Part shown: positions 1-7,867 of the stretch, piece by piece
Layout of the letters: the number at the start of each line of letters is the position of its first letter
How positions within the stretch are numbered: the first letter of the stretch is position 1
Translations under genes and position numbers: made by a program
NCBI RefSeq assembly: GCF_014652135.1
Contig: NZ_BMYF01000009.1
Span: 1 to 36,912, forward strand
DNA from: Mongoliitalea lutea
Lineage (GTDB): Bacteria; Bacteroidota; Bacteroidia; Cytophagales; Cyclobacteriaceae
DNA length: 36,912 nucleotides
Reading direction: 5' to 3'
The notes under the pieces: model-generated
Told to the model about the DNA's origin: nothing
Databases searched by the model: none
The model's input: the letters and a program-made list of their open reading frames with translations, nothing else

Positions 1-1
1 A

Positions 2-1498
2 ATTTTATTTAAACAAAAAGGTCTGAGCAACCGCAAGGTTGCCGAACTTATGGGGATCAACCGAAAAACGGTTGACAGTTATGTAGGTAGGTTCAAGGAA
101 CTATCTCTTGGTTATTCCGAACTTTTATTGCTTGAAAACAGCGATCTGGAAGATGTTTTCAGTAAAAACGGTCAGACCGAAAAGCAGAGATATGAACAGC
201 TTTCAGGGATGTTTTCCTTTATCCAGCAAGAGCTCCGCAAACCTGGGTGTACCCTTCAGATTCTATGGAGGGGATATATTGAAAAAAATCCTGACGGGTA
301 TAAATACAGCCAGTTTACCTGGCATTACAGGCAATGGAGTAGACGCAACAATGTAAGCGGCAAGCTCGAACATCTGGCAGGAGAAAAGCTTTTTGTTGAC
401 TTCTGCGGCAAAAAACTTCATTATGTTGACCGCAGTACAGGGGAACAGATAGCCGTAGAGGTCTTTGTTACCGTCCTTCCCTGCAGCCAATATACGTACG
501 TGAGGGCCGTTCCGAGCCAAAAGCGTGAGGACTTTATAAGCTGCCTGGTTTATTGTCTCGGATGGCTCGGAGGGGTTCCGTACGCCATTGTTCCGGATAA
601 TCTCAAGTCAGCTGTAAGTAAGGTGTCTAAGTATGCCCCTGTCCTTAACAAAACTTTTGCTGATTTTGGTCTGTTTTACGGATGCTCCCTGGATCCGACC
701 AGGCCTTACAGACCGCAGGATAAGGCTCTTGTAGAACGTGCCGTCACCCTTGTGTACCAACGCATATTTTATCCCATTCAGCAGCATACATTTTTCAGTC
801 TTGCCCAGCTCAATGATGCTATTGCGGACAGGCTTGTGGAATACAATGATTATCTGTTCAGTCATGGAAACGGCAGCCGCAGAAGTCATTTTATAGATAC
901 CGAAAAAGCTTTCCTTCAACCTCTGCCTCAGGGGATATACAGTATCAGGAATTATAAAAGGGGTACTGTCCAAAAAACATCCCATGTTTACATGAGTGAG
1001 GATAAGAACTATTACAGCTGCCCATACCGCTTTATAGGGCTTTCGGTGGAGATACAGTATAACCAGGATACCGTGGAAATATTCTACCGCAATGAAAGGA
1101 TCGCCTTTCATAAGAGAAGTTACAAGGCCGGGACGTATACAACTGTCGGGGAACACATGCCAAGCAGCCACCAGTACTACAACAACTGGAACCCGGAATA
1201 CTTTGAAAAAAGAGCAGAAAAAATAGGACCTGATACCAAAAATTACATAAGTCGGCTTATCAGTCAGTATGACTACCCTGAAATCGGATACAAGCAGGCC
1301 CAGGGCATACTTGGTCTGACAAAAAGCTACACCTCTGAACGGATTGAAAATGCCTGCAAAAGGGCATTGGGGTTTGAAAAATCCAGCTATCATACCATTG
1401 AAAAGATATTGAAAAACAAAATGGATATAACAGACCTGTTTTCCGGACAAGACCATGTAACACCGGACCATAGAAATATCAGGGGCTCATACAAATGA
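2..1498 (+). CDS. istA: IS21 transposase IstA (5' end truncated by window)
   Basis: DDE-type transposase that, with IstB, catalyses IS21-family transposition. The frame is open from base 2. The residues before the first ATG (base 50), including KGLSNRKVAELMGINRKTV, form an HTH, so the true start lies upstream of the window and the ATG at 50 is internal. Counting from that Met, the DDE triad is visible as D117 (VDFCG), D183 (VPDNLKSAV) and E229 (KALVERAV). The C-terminal part is the usual DNA-binding/IstB-interacting region. The TGA stop (1496-1498) overlaps the ATG of istB at 1495, giving translational coupling. It appears intact apart from the window edge. Confidence 0.93.
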   Translation: MLFKQKGLSNRKVAELMGINRKTVDSYVGRFKELSLGYSELLLLENSDLEDVFSKNGQTEKQRYEQLSGMFSFIQQELRKPGCTLQILWRGYIEKNPDGYKYSQFTWHYRQWSRRNNVSGKLEHLAGEKLFVDFCGKKLHYVDRSTGEQIAVEVFVTVLPCSQYTYVRAVPSQKREDFISCLVYCLGWLGGVPYAIVPDNLKSAVSKVSKYAPVLNKTFADFGLFYGCSLDPTRPYRPQDKALVERAVTLVYQRIFYPIQQHTFFSLAQLNDAIADRLVEYNDYLFSHGNGSRRSHFIDTEKAFLQPLPQGIYSIRNYKRGTVQKTSHVYMSEDKNYYSCPYRFIGLSVEIQYNQDTVEIFYRNERIAFHKRSYKAGTYTTVGEHMPSSHQYYNNWNPEYFEKRAEKIGPDTKNYISRLISQYDYPEIGYKQAQGILGLTKSYTSERIENACKRALGFEKSSYHTIEKILKNKMDITDLFSGQDHVTPDHRNIRGSYK

Positions 1499-2274
1499 TG
1501 CCCCCAAGATTACTCAACCACTTAATTACAAGATATATGAACCATTACAGTACAATCGAAAAAATGAGACAGATGCGTATGTCAACCATGGCTGACCTTT
1601 ACAACAGAAGCCTGACTGAAAATCTTTATAGGGAATATTCTTCTGATGAACTGCTGACCTTTCTGGTTGACAGCGAGTGGGAGTCCAGAAACAACAAGAC
1701 CATTGACAACCTGATCCGACAGGCAAACTTCAGACAGAGTGTCTCACCCACCGACATTGATTATCATTCCCCACGGAAACTGGACAGGTCGGTTTTTGAA
1801 AAACTGCTTGGACTCGGTTTTATCAAGAACAGGGAAAACATTATCATCACAGGAGCTACCGGATGTGGGAAAAGTTATCTGGCACAGTGCCTTGGCATCA
1901 AAGCTTGCCAGTTTAGGCAAAGGACCCTTTACTATAATACCGCCCGCCTGTTCGACGCCGTAAGGCTTGCCAAACTAGAAGGAACTTATCACAGTCTGAT
2001 TAAAAAACTGGAAAGAACCCCCTTACTGATATTAGATGATTTTGGTCTTGCACCAATGGATAATCAGGCCAGGCACGCATTAATGGACATCATGGAGGAC
2101 CGTTATGAAAAGAACTCAACTATCATCGCCTCACAGATCCCTGTGGAAAAATGGCATGAAACCATTGGTGATAACAGTATCGCAGACGCCGTACTCGATA
2201 GGCTCGTTTACTCCTCACATAGAATAGAACTCGAGGGAGATTCAATGAGAAAAAAAAAGAAATTGGACGTTTGA
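1495..2274 (+). CDS. istB: IS21 helper ATPase IstB
   Basis: AAA+ ATPase that assembles on DNA and directs IstA to target sites. At 259 residues it has the usual family length. Walker A GATGCGKS is at about residues 120-127 and Walker B LLILDDFG at about 177-184; the sensor-like region with ASQIP follows. The start is ATGATG at 1495, overlapping the istA stop by 4 bp. The N-terminal 90 residues are the helical IstA-binding region typical of the family. The gene is intact and ends about 30 bp before the terminal repeats of the element. Confidence 0.95.
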   Translation: MMPPRLLNHLITRYMNHYSTIEKMRQMRMSTMADLYNRSLTENLYREYSSDELLTFLVDSEWESRNNKTIDNLIRQANFRQSVSPTDIDYHSPRKLDRSVFEKLLGLGFIKNRENIIITGATGCGKSYLAQCLGIKACQFRQRTLYYNTARLFDAVRLAKLEGTYHSLIKKLERTPLLILDDFGLAPMDNQARHALMDIMEDRYEKNSTIIASQIPVEKWHETIGDNSIADAVLDRLVYSSHRIELEGDSMRKKKKLDV

Positions 2275-2302
2275 TTTAATTAACATTAATTGCAGTAGGA
2301 AA

Positions 2303-2358
2303 GTGGCCCAATGATTCCCGTAAAAAGTGGCCCACTATACTCCGGAATCAGTGGCCCA
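2303..2358 (+). repeat. IS21 right-end transposase-binding repeats
   Basis: Three direct copies of GTGGCCCA start at 2303, 2327 and 2351, exactly 24 bp apart, each preceded by A or CA. The last two are followed by similar TATactCCGGAA / TATcgCCGGAA tails. Regularly spaced multiple terminal repeats are characteristic of IS21-family ends, where IstA binds. Confidence 0.85.
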
Positions 2359-2378
2359 GTATCGCCGGAATAGACACA

Positions 2379-2599
2379 TAAATCTGAATATGGAATATAT
2401 CTATGGAAAAGGAGAAAATTCAAATCCAAAAATCAGTTTCAAATTCAGGTATGAAACTATTTTTCTTGATTTTAATAGACACTTAGGAAAATTTGGTTTT
2501 TACAGAAATGATCAATCACCTCCTTCAGATAATGTTTATGTATATACTGAAATTGAAGATGCGGTAGATGCTATGATTAAAGAAAACAATCAGTCTTGA
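2379..2599 (+). pseudogene. 3' remnant of an unidentified gene next to the IS end
   Basis: A plus-strand reading frame runs from the IS end to a TGA at 2597-2599. Its upstream 50 bp (from the apparent ATG at 2327) is IS terminal-repeat DNA, so that start is accidental. The remaining ~70 residues (motifs such as FLDFNRHLGKFGFYR and YTEIEDAVDAMI) look like genuine protein, with hydrophobic alternation and a helical C-terminus, but I do not recognise the family. The simplest reading is the C-terminal part of a gene cut by the IS21 insertion. Confidence 0.45.
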
Positions 2600-2714
2600 G
2601 GGGAAAAAGGCTCTAGAAGTCAAAAAACGCCTTTGATTACTAAACTTCCAGCAATCTCACTCCCTTTCCAAAAACCAAATCCCCGTCCCCAACTGAAGCC
2701 GAAATACCCACCGA

Positions 2715-2925
2715 TCATCGACCACAACCCGCTGATGCATCTGCTTGATGCCTGGGGTCTAACCAAAAAATACAGCCACAATCAGGGGCATTCTGTGATA
2801 CAACTTTGCTCACAATAATACGGCCCTTCTATCCTCCCATCCGAATAATACTTCGCCCGCAGGCCATTCATAGACACAATGGTCTGACTTAAGAGTACCT
2901 GCTGACAGTCAGGACAATGAAATAC
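2715..2925 (-). pseudogene. Frameshifted zinc-ribbon-like small protein remnant
   Basis: On the minus strand one frame reads VFHCPDCQQVLLSQTIV, then MNGLRAKYYSDGRIEGPYYC and EQSCITECP before a TGA. Skipping one base of the GGGG run at 2785-2788 restores the frame to ECPDCGCIFWLDPRHQ, ending at a TGA at 2715-2717. The restored ~70-residue protein has paired CPxC motifs and the 'YYSDGRIEGP' core seen in small Bacteroidota zinc-ribbon proteins, as I recall that family. No ATG precedes the first CPDC; a TAG stands immediately upstream. It is therefore probably a decayed gene with a +1 frameshift and a lost start. Confidence 0.5.
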
Positions 2926-2965
2926 CTAGGTGGAGCCGGTGAGCATGTCTTACTATATTAAGTCC

Positions 2966-5900
2966 TTAATAAGCCCCATACAAACTTCTTCCACCTCCAT
3001 AATACTGACTCTTCAAATGATCATACACCAATTGGGTTTTATAATCCAATTCCTCTGTTTGATAAGAATAGGGCATTTGATTGAAAAGTGTATTGTTAAC
3101 TAAGTTAAAGACGGAAGCAGCAGTACCTGACTTTTCAGCCCATAAATCTATTTGGAGTTTGTCTTTCTTAAGGTCCTCCAATAACTCAATCGCGACCCGC
3201 TTAACGTCCTCCTTTTCCGCTTTGGTCAGTTCTTTTCCTGATTTTAGTATATCAAAGATGGCTTTTTGTTCCTCAGTCAAGCCTTCTCGCTTGGTATCCG
3301 CTTCTTCAGCGGAATAAGAATTGACAAGTTCAATCAATTTCCTAAATGTCTCTTTGATGACGACTTCGTCTTTTCCTCTATTGTATGCTTCTATGATTTC
3401 CTGATAGCGTTTGTAATAATCGACGGTCAATGGATTGCGTTCTACCATTTGTTTGAGCTGCTTCTCTACCTTTTCTTTCAATGACTGAACAGCAGCATTT
3501 TTATTTTTGGTTTGTGAAAAGTACTGTTCCAACAGCTCAAAATTCAATCCACTGAGGTCAATGATTTTTTCTTCATTGTGCCCAGGTTCAGCAACCATGT
3601 TCTCAATGGATTGATCTACTACCTCCTGAATCTTACGCATAATATCGGTTACATCTGCACTTTCAATATTGTCATCAATCGCAGTGTAAATAACATCGAT
3701 GGCGTTTTTCCGTGGTGCATAGTGATTCAATACTTTGTCAGGTTGCAATGCCTTGTACTTCTTGAAAACCTCCCTTCCCAAAACCTGAAACTTCCTCTTG
3801 GTTTCGTCATTGGTATAAACAGCGTTTACAGCTTTTTCCATGGCTGCGAGTTTGTGCAGACCATCCGCCTGGATAAGTTCTTGAAGATCAAAACTTACTT
3901 CGTCCTGTAAAAAGGTTTCCGTTGCCTTTAGGGCCTCTTCCAATTGCTGAATAAGTTCTTCTTTGGGTTTCACAGGGGGTTCAGGTTTTTCACCCCCACC
4001 ACTAGGTTCTTCTCCTCCTGATCCATAGATGGCCAAAGCATCCAATAAGGCGGAGTATGTTTCTATATAATCCACAATCAAACCGTTGTTTTTGCCTTCA
4101 CTGATGCGGTTGGCCCTTGCAATGGCCTGCATCAACGTATGCGACTTCAAAGGCTTATCCAAATACAAGGTAGAAAGGGTGGGCACATCAAAGCCTGTAA
4201 TCCACATGGCACAGACAATTACAAAGCGGAAAGGGTCATTTTCATCTTTAAACCGTGTTTCAAGATCCTGGGTGTTCATTTTCTCTCTATGTGGCTCAAT
4301 GTCCAAATCCCATTTCTGAAACTTTTGGATTTCGTTCTGCTCAGAGCTTACCACCACACAAATCTCCGTTTCCTTTATCCACTGCAGTTCACGGCTTTTT
4401 TCCAACACTTCCTGATCACCATATTTCCCTCTGGAAATTTCTTTTTCCAGTTGCGCCGCATAAGCATGCCAATGCGTTGTAATCAGGTCATACATTTTTA
4501 CGGCAGTGAGTTTATCCAATGCGACAAACATCCCTTTACCTTTATAACCCCGATTGCAAAAATGCCAAACGGCATCCTTGGCAATGGCATCCAATCTCTT
4601 TTTTGCAGTAAGTATTGGATATTCACGGGAGAAAAGTTGTTCTACCCTGCTACGTTGGTCGCTGTCCAAATCCTCGCTTTCCGCATCGATTACAGACCTT
4701 ATTTGCTCGTTGATAACGGGATTTTTCAATCCCAAATACTCTCCTCTGTTTTCGTAGTAAAGCGGAACGGTGGCACCATCATCCACACTTCGCTTGAAAT
4801 CGTACCGGGAAACATAATCACCAAAAATACGCTTAATAATTTCATCATCTTTGAAAAGCGGAGTTCCGGTAAATCCAATAAATGAGGCATTGGGCAATGC
4901 ATTCCGTAGATTCATCGCCAAAGTTCCACCTTGTGTACGGTGTGCTTCATCTGAAATGACAATGATATTATCCCGCTTGGTGACCTCTTCTTTAAAATTG
5001 AAATTATGGATAAGTGTAAAGAGATATCTGTTTTCAGAACCTAACAATTCTTGCAGATTTTTGCCACTGGAAGCTTTAAGAGAAGTTTTATTACCTGTTT
5101 TAACAGTAGGTACAGCCCCAACTCCGCTAAAGGTACCATATATCTGATTGCCCAACTCTGTTCTATCGGTAACAATTAAAAAAGTATAACTTCCTGTAAA
5201 CTTATGATGGATTTTTTGGCAGAAGAATACCATGGAGTAGGATTTTCCACTTCCCTGGGTATGCCAAAATACACCGAGTTTTTGCTTCTCTTCCAAAATG
5301 ATTTTACCCTGCTTATAGAGCCCTTCTTTTTGCTGTATATTCTCAATGGCCTTGTTGACCCCGATAAACTGATGGTTACGGGCGATGAGTTTTACTACTT
5401 TGCCCAGGGAATTATCAAATAAGATAAAATTCTCAAACAAATCCAGAAAGCGCTTCTTCTCACAAACACCGACGATGATCCTGTCCAAAGCAACAATACC
5501 TTCATCTTCCTCTGTAATCCTTTTCCACTCATGAAAGTGTTGATACTTACCCGTGATGCTTCCAATGCGACTTTCAATACCATTGCTTAACAGTACAAAT
5601 GCATTGTAGTAAAAAAGTCTGGGGATGACATCTTTATAATCTGTGAAGTTGTCGGTATAGGCATTTTCCAATTTACGGTGGGCTGCCTTTAGCTCAATGA
5701 ACAACAAGGGAACACCATTGACAAAACCGATAATATCCGGTCTCCTTTCCCGGTTGCTTTTACCCTGAATCCAAAGCTGACGCACAGCCAAAAAGTTATT
5801 TTCCTCCGGATTATCAAAATCAAAAATCTTGATGGTCTTGTTCTTAACCTGCTCGCCCTTTTCATTGACAAAGTCAACTGGAATACCATTGCGGAGCATC

Positions 5901-6190
5901 TGGTGTTTTTCGTAATTGATTTCAGCCAATGACTTGGTGATGCTTTCCTCCATCAGTTTTTCATAGGCTTCTTCATACGCTTTAGGAGGCAATCCGGGAT
6001 TAAACTGTTTGATTTTCTCCAGGAAAATCTTTTTGAGCACCACTTCTTTTTTGTTCAGTCTGCCCAGAGTGCTGCCTTCGCCAAAGCCTTCTTTGTTGTA
6101 AGCTAATAGCGTATCCCAGCCCAACTGATTGAAAAATAAATCAATCGCTGTTTGTTCTATTAAATTATCTTCAGAGTATTCCCAAGTCAT
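2966..6190 (-). CDS. hsdR: Type I restriction enzyme R subunit (HsdR)
   Basis: Motor and nuclease subunit of a type I restriction system: ATP-dependent DNA translocase that cleaves unmethylated DNA as part of an R2M2S complex. The N-terminal nuclease shows the PD-(D/E)xK elements D152 (RPDIIGF) and E166/K168 (FIELK). The SF2 helicase core shows Walker A TQGSGKS (about 311-317), DEAH (414-417), FTGTP (440-444) and a motif-VI-like MQAIARANR near residue 730. The C-terminal ~250 residues are a helical region presumably binding HsdM. At 1074 aa the length is normal. The ATG (6188-6190) overlaps the stop of the SecB-like gene by 4 bp. The first 41 codons are duplicated at 7745-7867 (about 93% identical). 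Confidence 0.95.
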   Translation of the reverse strand: MTWEYSEDNLIEQTAIDLFFNQLGWDTLLAYNKEGFGEGSTLGRLNKKEVVLKKIFLEKIKQFNPGLPPKAYEEAYEKLMEESITKSLAEINYEKHQMLRNGIPVDFVNEKGEQVKNKTIKIFDFDNPEENNFLAVRQLWIQGKSNRERRPDIIGFVNGVPLLFIELKAAHRKLENAYTDNFTDYKDVIPRLFYYNAFVLLSNGIESRIGSITGKYQHFHEWKRITEEDEGIVALDRIIVGVCEKKRFLDLFENFILFDNSLGKVVKLIARNHQFIGVNKAIENIQQKEGLYKQGKIILEEKQKLGVFWHTQGSGKSYSMVFFCQKIHHKFTGSYTFLIVTDRTELGNQIYGTFSGVGAVPTVKTGNKTSLKASSGKNLQELLGSENRYLFTLIHNFNFKEEVTKRDNIIVISDEAHRTQGGTLAMNLRNALPNASFIGFTGTPLFKDDEIIKRIFGDYVSRYDFKRSVDDGATVPLYYENRGEYLGLKNPVINEQIRSVIDAESEDLDSDQRSRVEQLFSREYPILTAKKRLDAIAKDAVWHFCNRGYKGKGMFVALDKLTAVKMYDLITTHWHAYAAQLEKEISRGKYGDQEVLEKSRELQWIKETEICVVVSSEQNEIQKFQKWDLDIEPHREKMNTQDLETRFKDENDPFRFVIVCAMWITGFDVPTLSTLYLDKPLKSHTLMQAIARANRISEGKNNGLIVDYIETYSALLDALAIYGSGGEEPSGGGEKPEPPVKPKEELIQQLEEALKATETFLQDEVSFDLQELIQADGLHKLAAMEKAVNAVYTNDETKRKFQVLGREVFKKYKALQPDKVLNHYAPRKNAIDVIYTAIDDNIESADVTDIMRKIQEVVDQSIENMVAEPGHNEEKIIDLSGLNFELLEQYFSQTKNKNAAVQSLKEKVEKQLKQMVERNPLTVDYYKRYQEIIEAYNRGKDEVVIKETFRKLIELVNSYSAEEADTKREGLTEEQKAIFDILKSGKELTKAEKEDVKRVAIELLEDLKKDKLQIDLWAEKSGTAASVFNLVNNTLFNQMPYSYQTEELDYKTQLVYDHLKSQYYGGGRSLYGAY

Positions 6191-6651
6191 CCATTTTTCT
6201 TATTGTGAAGCAGCTTGTTCGGGTTAATAATGGGCAAGACAAAGTTTTGCAATGCCGTACCTTGTAAACGGGTTAAAAGAATGCCTCTTGATGTGGAATA
6301 GGTTACAGATGAAAGTGCATTGGCTAATCCGGGATGCAATTCAATTAAATTCTTGTCATCAGGTTTTGCTAAGTCATTCAGGTTTTCTACGTGATAGATA
6401 AAAACTAAGTGAAAATTTCCGCTGGCTTCTTTGGCATTTTGACCTTTGCTCTCCGTTTTTATTTCAATCGTAAAGTGCGCTTTTACGAGTTTTTCGTCAA
6501 GGTTAAAACCTAATTGCAATGAATTGTCTAGATGATGTCCCTCAATATTTGCAGTTTCAAATTCTTCGGGCACATCTACCTGGCCTTTCACCATCTTAAA
6601 TTCTACGATGCTGATTTTCTCAGGGTCAAATATGTTGTTGTTATCCGACAT
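6187..6651 (-). CDS. SecB-like chaperone (probable TA-associated)
   Basis: A 154-residue protein with the general plan of SecB: beta-rich N-terminal two thirds (IVEFKMVKGQVDV, KAHFTIEIKTES, FHLVFIYHVENL), then a C-terminal helix ending in LPIINPNKLL, comparable to the 'LPPxxLxPINF' end of SecB. It lies directly after an XRE antitoxin-like gene (11-bp overlap) and a RelE/HigB-like gene, the order of toxin-antitoxin-chaperone modules in which a SecB-like chaperone folds and protects the antitoxin. The stop overlaps the hsdR start (ATGA). The SecB-like assignment is by pattern, not search; a dedicated hsdR-partner function is an alternative. Confidence 0.6.
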   Translation of the reverse strand: MSDNNNIFDPEKISIVEFKMVKGQVDVPEEFETANIEGHHLDNSLQLGFNLDEKLVKAHFTIEIKTESKGQNAKEASGNFHLVFIYHVENLNDLAKPDDKNLIELHPGLANALSSVTYSTSRGILLTRLQGTALQNFVLPIINPNKLLHNKKNG

Positions 6652-7048
6652 TACTTAATGGATTTAATTCATTTGCCTTCTGCCATTCAATAACTTTTGA
6701 TGGTTTGGCAGGTTCATTTTTTTTATAGACGACAAATGTGTGGACACTTCGACTATAGCCACTAATAAAAGTAGCGTGTGGTTTTCGCTTCGGCACTTCC
6801 ATTAAAGGTTCGCCTAATTCAGCCGACAATTTTGCCAGTGAACGCAAGGTGAAATTATGCTCACCGTTCAGCCATTTGGAAATTTCAGATGGTTTCTTGT
6901 CCATCTTTTCTGCGAGTTCCTTTTTGCTGATATTGTTTTCACGCAATAGCTGATTGATGCGAACCACCAGGTCGGCATACCAATCCACAAAGATGTCAAC
7001 ATCCTTTGGGGTGTTGTCTAATATTCTTTGAAAAACCTTGCTTCTCAT
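6641..7048 (-). CDS. XRE-family HTH protein, probable HigA-like antitoxin
   Basis: A 135-residue protein with a helix-turn-helix at about residues 30-85 (RINQLLRENNISKKELAEKM, then KPSEISKWLNGEHNFTLRSL), a good match to XRE/HigA repressors. The C-terminal tail of about 50 residues is basic and aromatic-containing (FVVYKK, VIEWQKANELNPLSN). In toxin-antitoxin-chaperone systems such a tail can be the chaperone-addiction region; that is inference. The gene is 12 bp downstream of the toxin-like gene and overlaps the SecB-like gene by 11 bp. It probably represses its own promoter, and a palindrome lies upstream of the toxin gene. Confidence 0.75.
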   Translation of the reverse strand: MRSKVFQRILDNTPKDVDIFVDWYADLVVRINQLLRENNISKKELAEKMDKKPSEISKWLNGEHNFTLRSLAKLSAELGEPLMEVPKRKPHATFISGYSRSVHTFVVYKKNEPAKPSKVIEWQKANELNPLSNVG

Positions 7049-7060
7049 ATTTTTTGTCTT

Positions 7061-7579
7061 TTAGATTATTATGTCATCGCTGCCATCATAATAACGGAAT
7101 GCTCTTTGGTCAGCTGTAATGTAAATATCTTTTTCTCTTAATGCATCCAAAATGCGTTTGGCAAAAATGTTGGCTTCCTGAAATGCCATACTTGTTTTTC
7201 CTCCTTGTGCTGTTTCGGATGTTTTCTCACCTCCGTTAAACAGCACCACCAACGTTTCTGAAATCCGCAAACAATACAGGCGAAGGGGAAAATTGCCAAA
7301 ATTGATGTAAAGGTCTTCCACTTTGTATGTGCCAGATGGGGGAAGTGCTTGAGCTGCATTTTCAAATCTGAAGAAATCTTCCAACGCACCCATTTCATCT
7401 CCAATCTTGTTAGAGATAAACTTTGCCAATTCCTGCATTGGCCGTTGAAAGGTGCTGTCGTTTTCATATTTCACGAAAAACTTATCGGTTTCCGAAAGGG
7501 CAGCGTCCTCCCACCTTACGGTGTAAAAGGTGCAAACTTGCCCTTGGTCGTCAAATATTTCGAGTGCAAATGTATTCAC
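7061..7579 (-). CDS. RelE/HigB-like toxin candidate
   Basis: A 172-residue protein beginning at GTG (7577-7579); a TAA lies immediately upstream in frame, and the next Met is at residue 48, so GTG is the likely start. The central segment, residues 85-145, resembles the RelE/ParE/HigB core: two hydrophobic strands (LRLYCLRI, LVVLFNGGEKT) followed by a helix (EANIFAKRILDAL). Such toxins are ribosome-dependent mRNA interferases. The protein is longer than a typical HigB, with an extra ~80 residues N-terminally. It is the first gene of the toxin/HTH/SecB-like/hsdR string. Assignment rests on pattern and context; it could be an unrelated partner of the HTH protein. Confidence 0.5.
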   Translation of the reverse strand: MNTFALEIFDDQGQVCTFYTVRWEDAALSETDKFFVKYENDSTFQRPMQELAKFISNKIGDEMGALEDFFRFENAAQALPPSGTYKVEDLYINFGNFPLRLYCLRISETLVVLFNGGEKTSETAQGGKTSMAFQEANIFAKRILDALREKDIYITADQRAFRYYDGSDDIII

Positions 7580-7618
7580 TTATAACTGAATTATGCAAGT
7601 TTTTGTTTCACTTTTAAG

Positions 7619-7636
7619 TTAATTGTTGCAAATTAA
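7619..7636. promoter_or_regulatory. Palindrome upstream of the toxin-antitoxin module (possible operator)
   Basis: TTAATTGTTGCAAATTAA is an inverted repeat with 6-bp arms (TTAATT/AATTAA) and a 6-bp spacer, about 40 bp upstream of the GTG start at 7579. On the minus strand it covers TAATTTG, which resembles the Bacteroidota -7 element (TAnnTTTG). A TTG lies about 21 bp further upstream. This fits an autoregulated promoter bound by the XRE protein, but the AT-rich arms could be fortuitous. Confidence 0.35.
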
Positions 7637-7663
7637 ACGATTATTTCCTACTCCATCAAGCAT

Positions 7664-7867
7664 TTACACTTCTATTTGTCCGTTCATTGGTTTAAGTAAT
7701 AAAATTTCCCGTTCCTCCAAGAGTTCGGTTTTTTTGATTTTTATAGTGCTGCCTTCGCCAAAGCCTTCTTTATTGTAAGCCAATAGCGTATCCCAACCCA
7801 ACTGATTGAAAAAATAATCAATCGCTGTTTGTTTTATTAAATTATCTTCTGAATATTCCCAAGTCAT
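7664..7867 (-). pseudogene. Chimeric scar: hsdR 5' end joined to hsdS 3' end
   Basis: This 67-codon frame begins with 41 codons nearly identical to the start of hsdR (MTWEYSEDNLIKQTAIDYFF..., about 8 differences in 123 bp from 6068-6190). It then switches near 7744 to a sequence matching the last ~25 codons of hsdS (EEREILLLKPMNGQIEV against EARDILLPKLMNGQIEV). It ends in TAA at 7664-7666. Its ATG overlaps the stop of the upstream DUF262 gene by 4 bp, as an intact hsdR would. It is not a functional gene but a recombination junction between two type I loci. Confidence 0.85.

Larger units (their letters stand above)
1..2378 (+). mobile_element. IS21-family insertion sequence (left end outside window)
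   Basis: The element contains the two-gene IS21 signature: a DDE transposase (istA) overlapping by 4 bp an AAA+ helper ATPase (istB). Downstream lie three direct copies of AGTGGCCCA at a 24-bp period, typical of the multiple transposase-binding repeats in IS21 termini. The right end is placed near the CA dinucleotides at 2375-2378, because IS21-family ends normally finish in CA; this boundary is an estimate. The left end is not in the window, so target-site duplication cannot be checked. The element appears to interrupt or abut an older gene whose 3' part remains at 2379-2599. Confidence 0.9.

Noticed and set aside
608-1471. Long minus-strand open frame opposite istA
   Set aside because: It is fully antisense to the transposase gene with its conserved DDE residues and has no recognisable domain; it is a shadow of a real gene.
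2633-2818. 61-codon plus-strand frame after the IS element
   Set aside because: It starts at TTG, is Pro-rich and overlaps the better supported minus-strand zinc-ribbon remnant.
4139-4885. 248-codon plus-strand frame within hsdR
   Set aside because: It is antisense to the helicase domain of hsdR, with no domain features; chance open frame.
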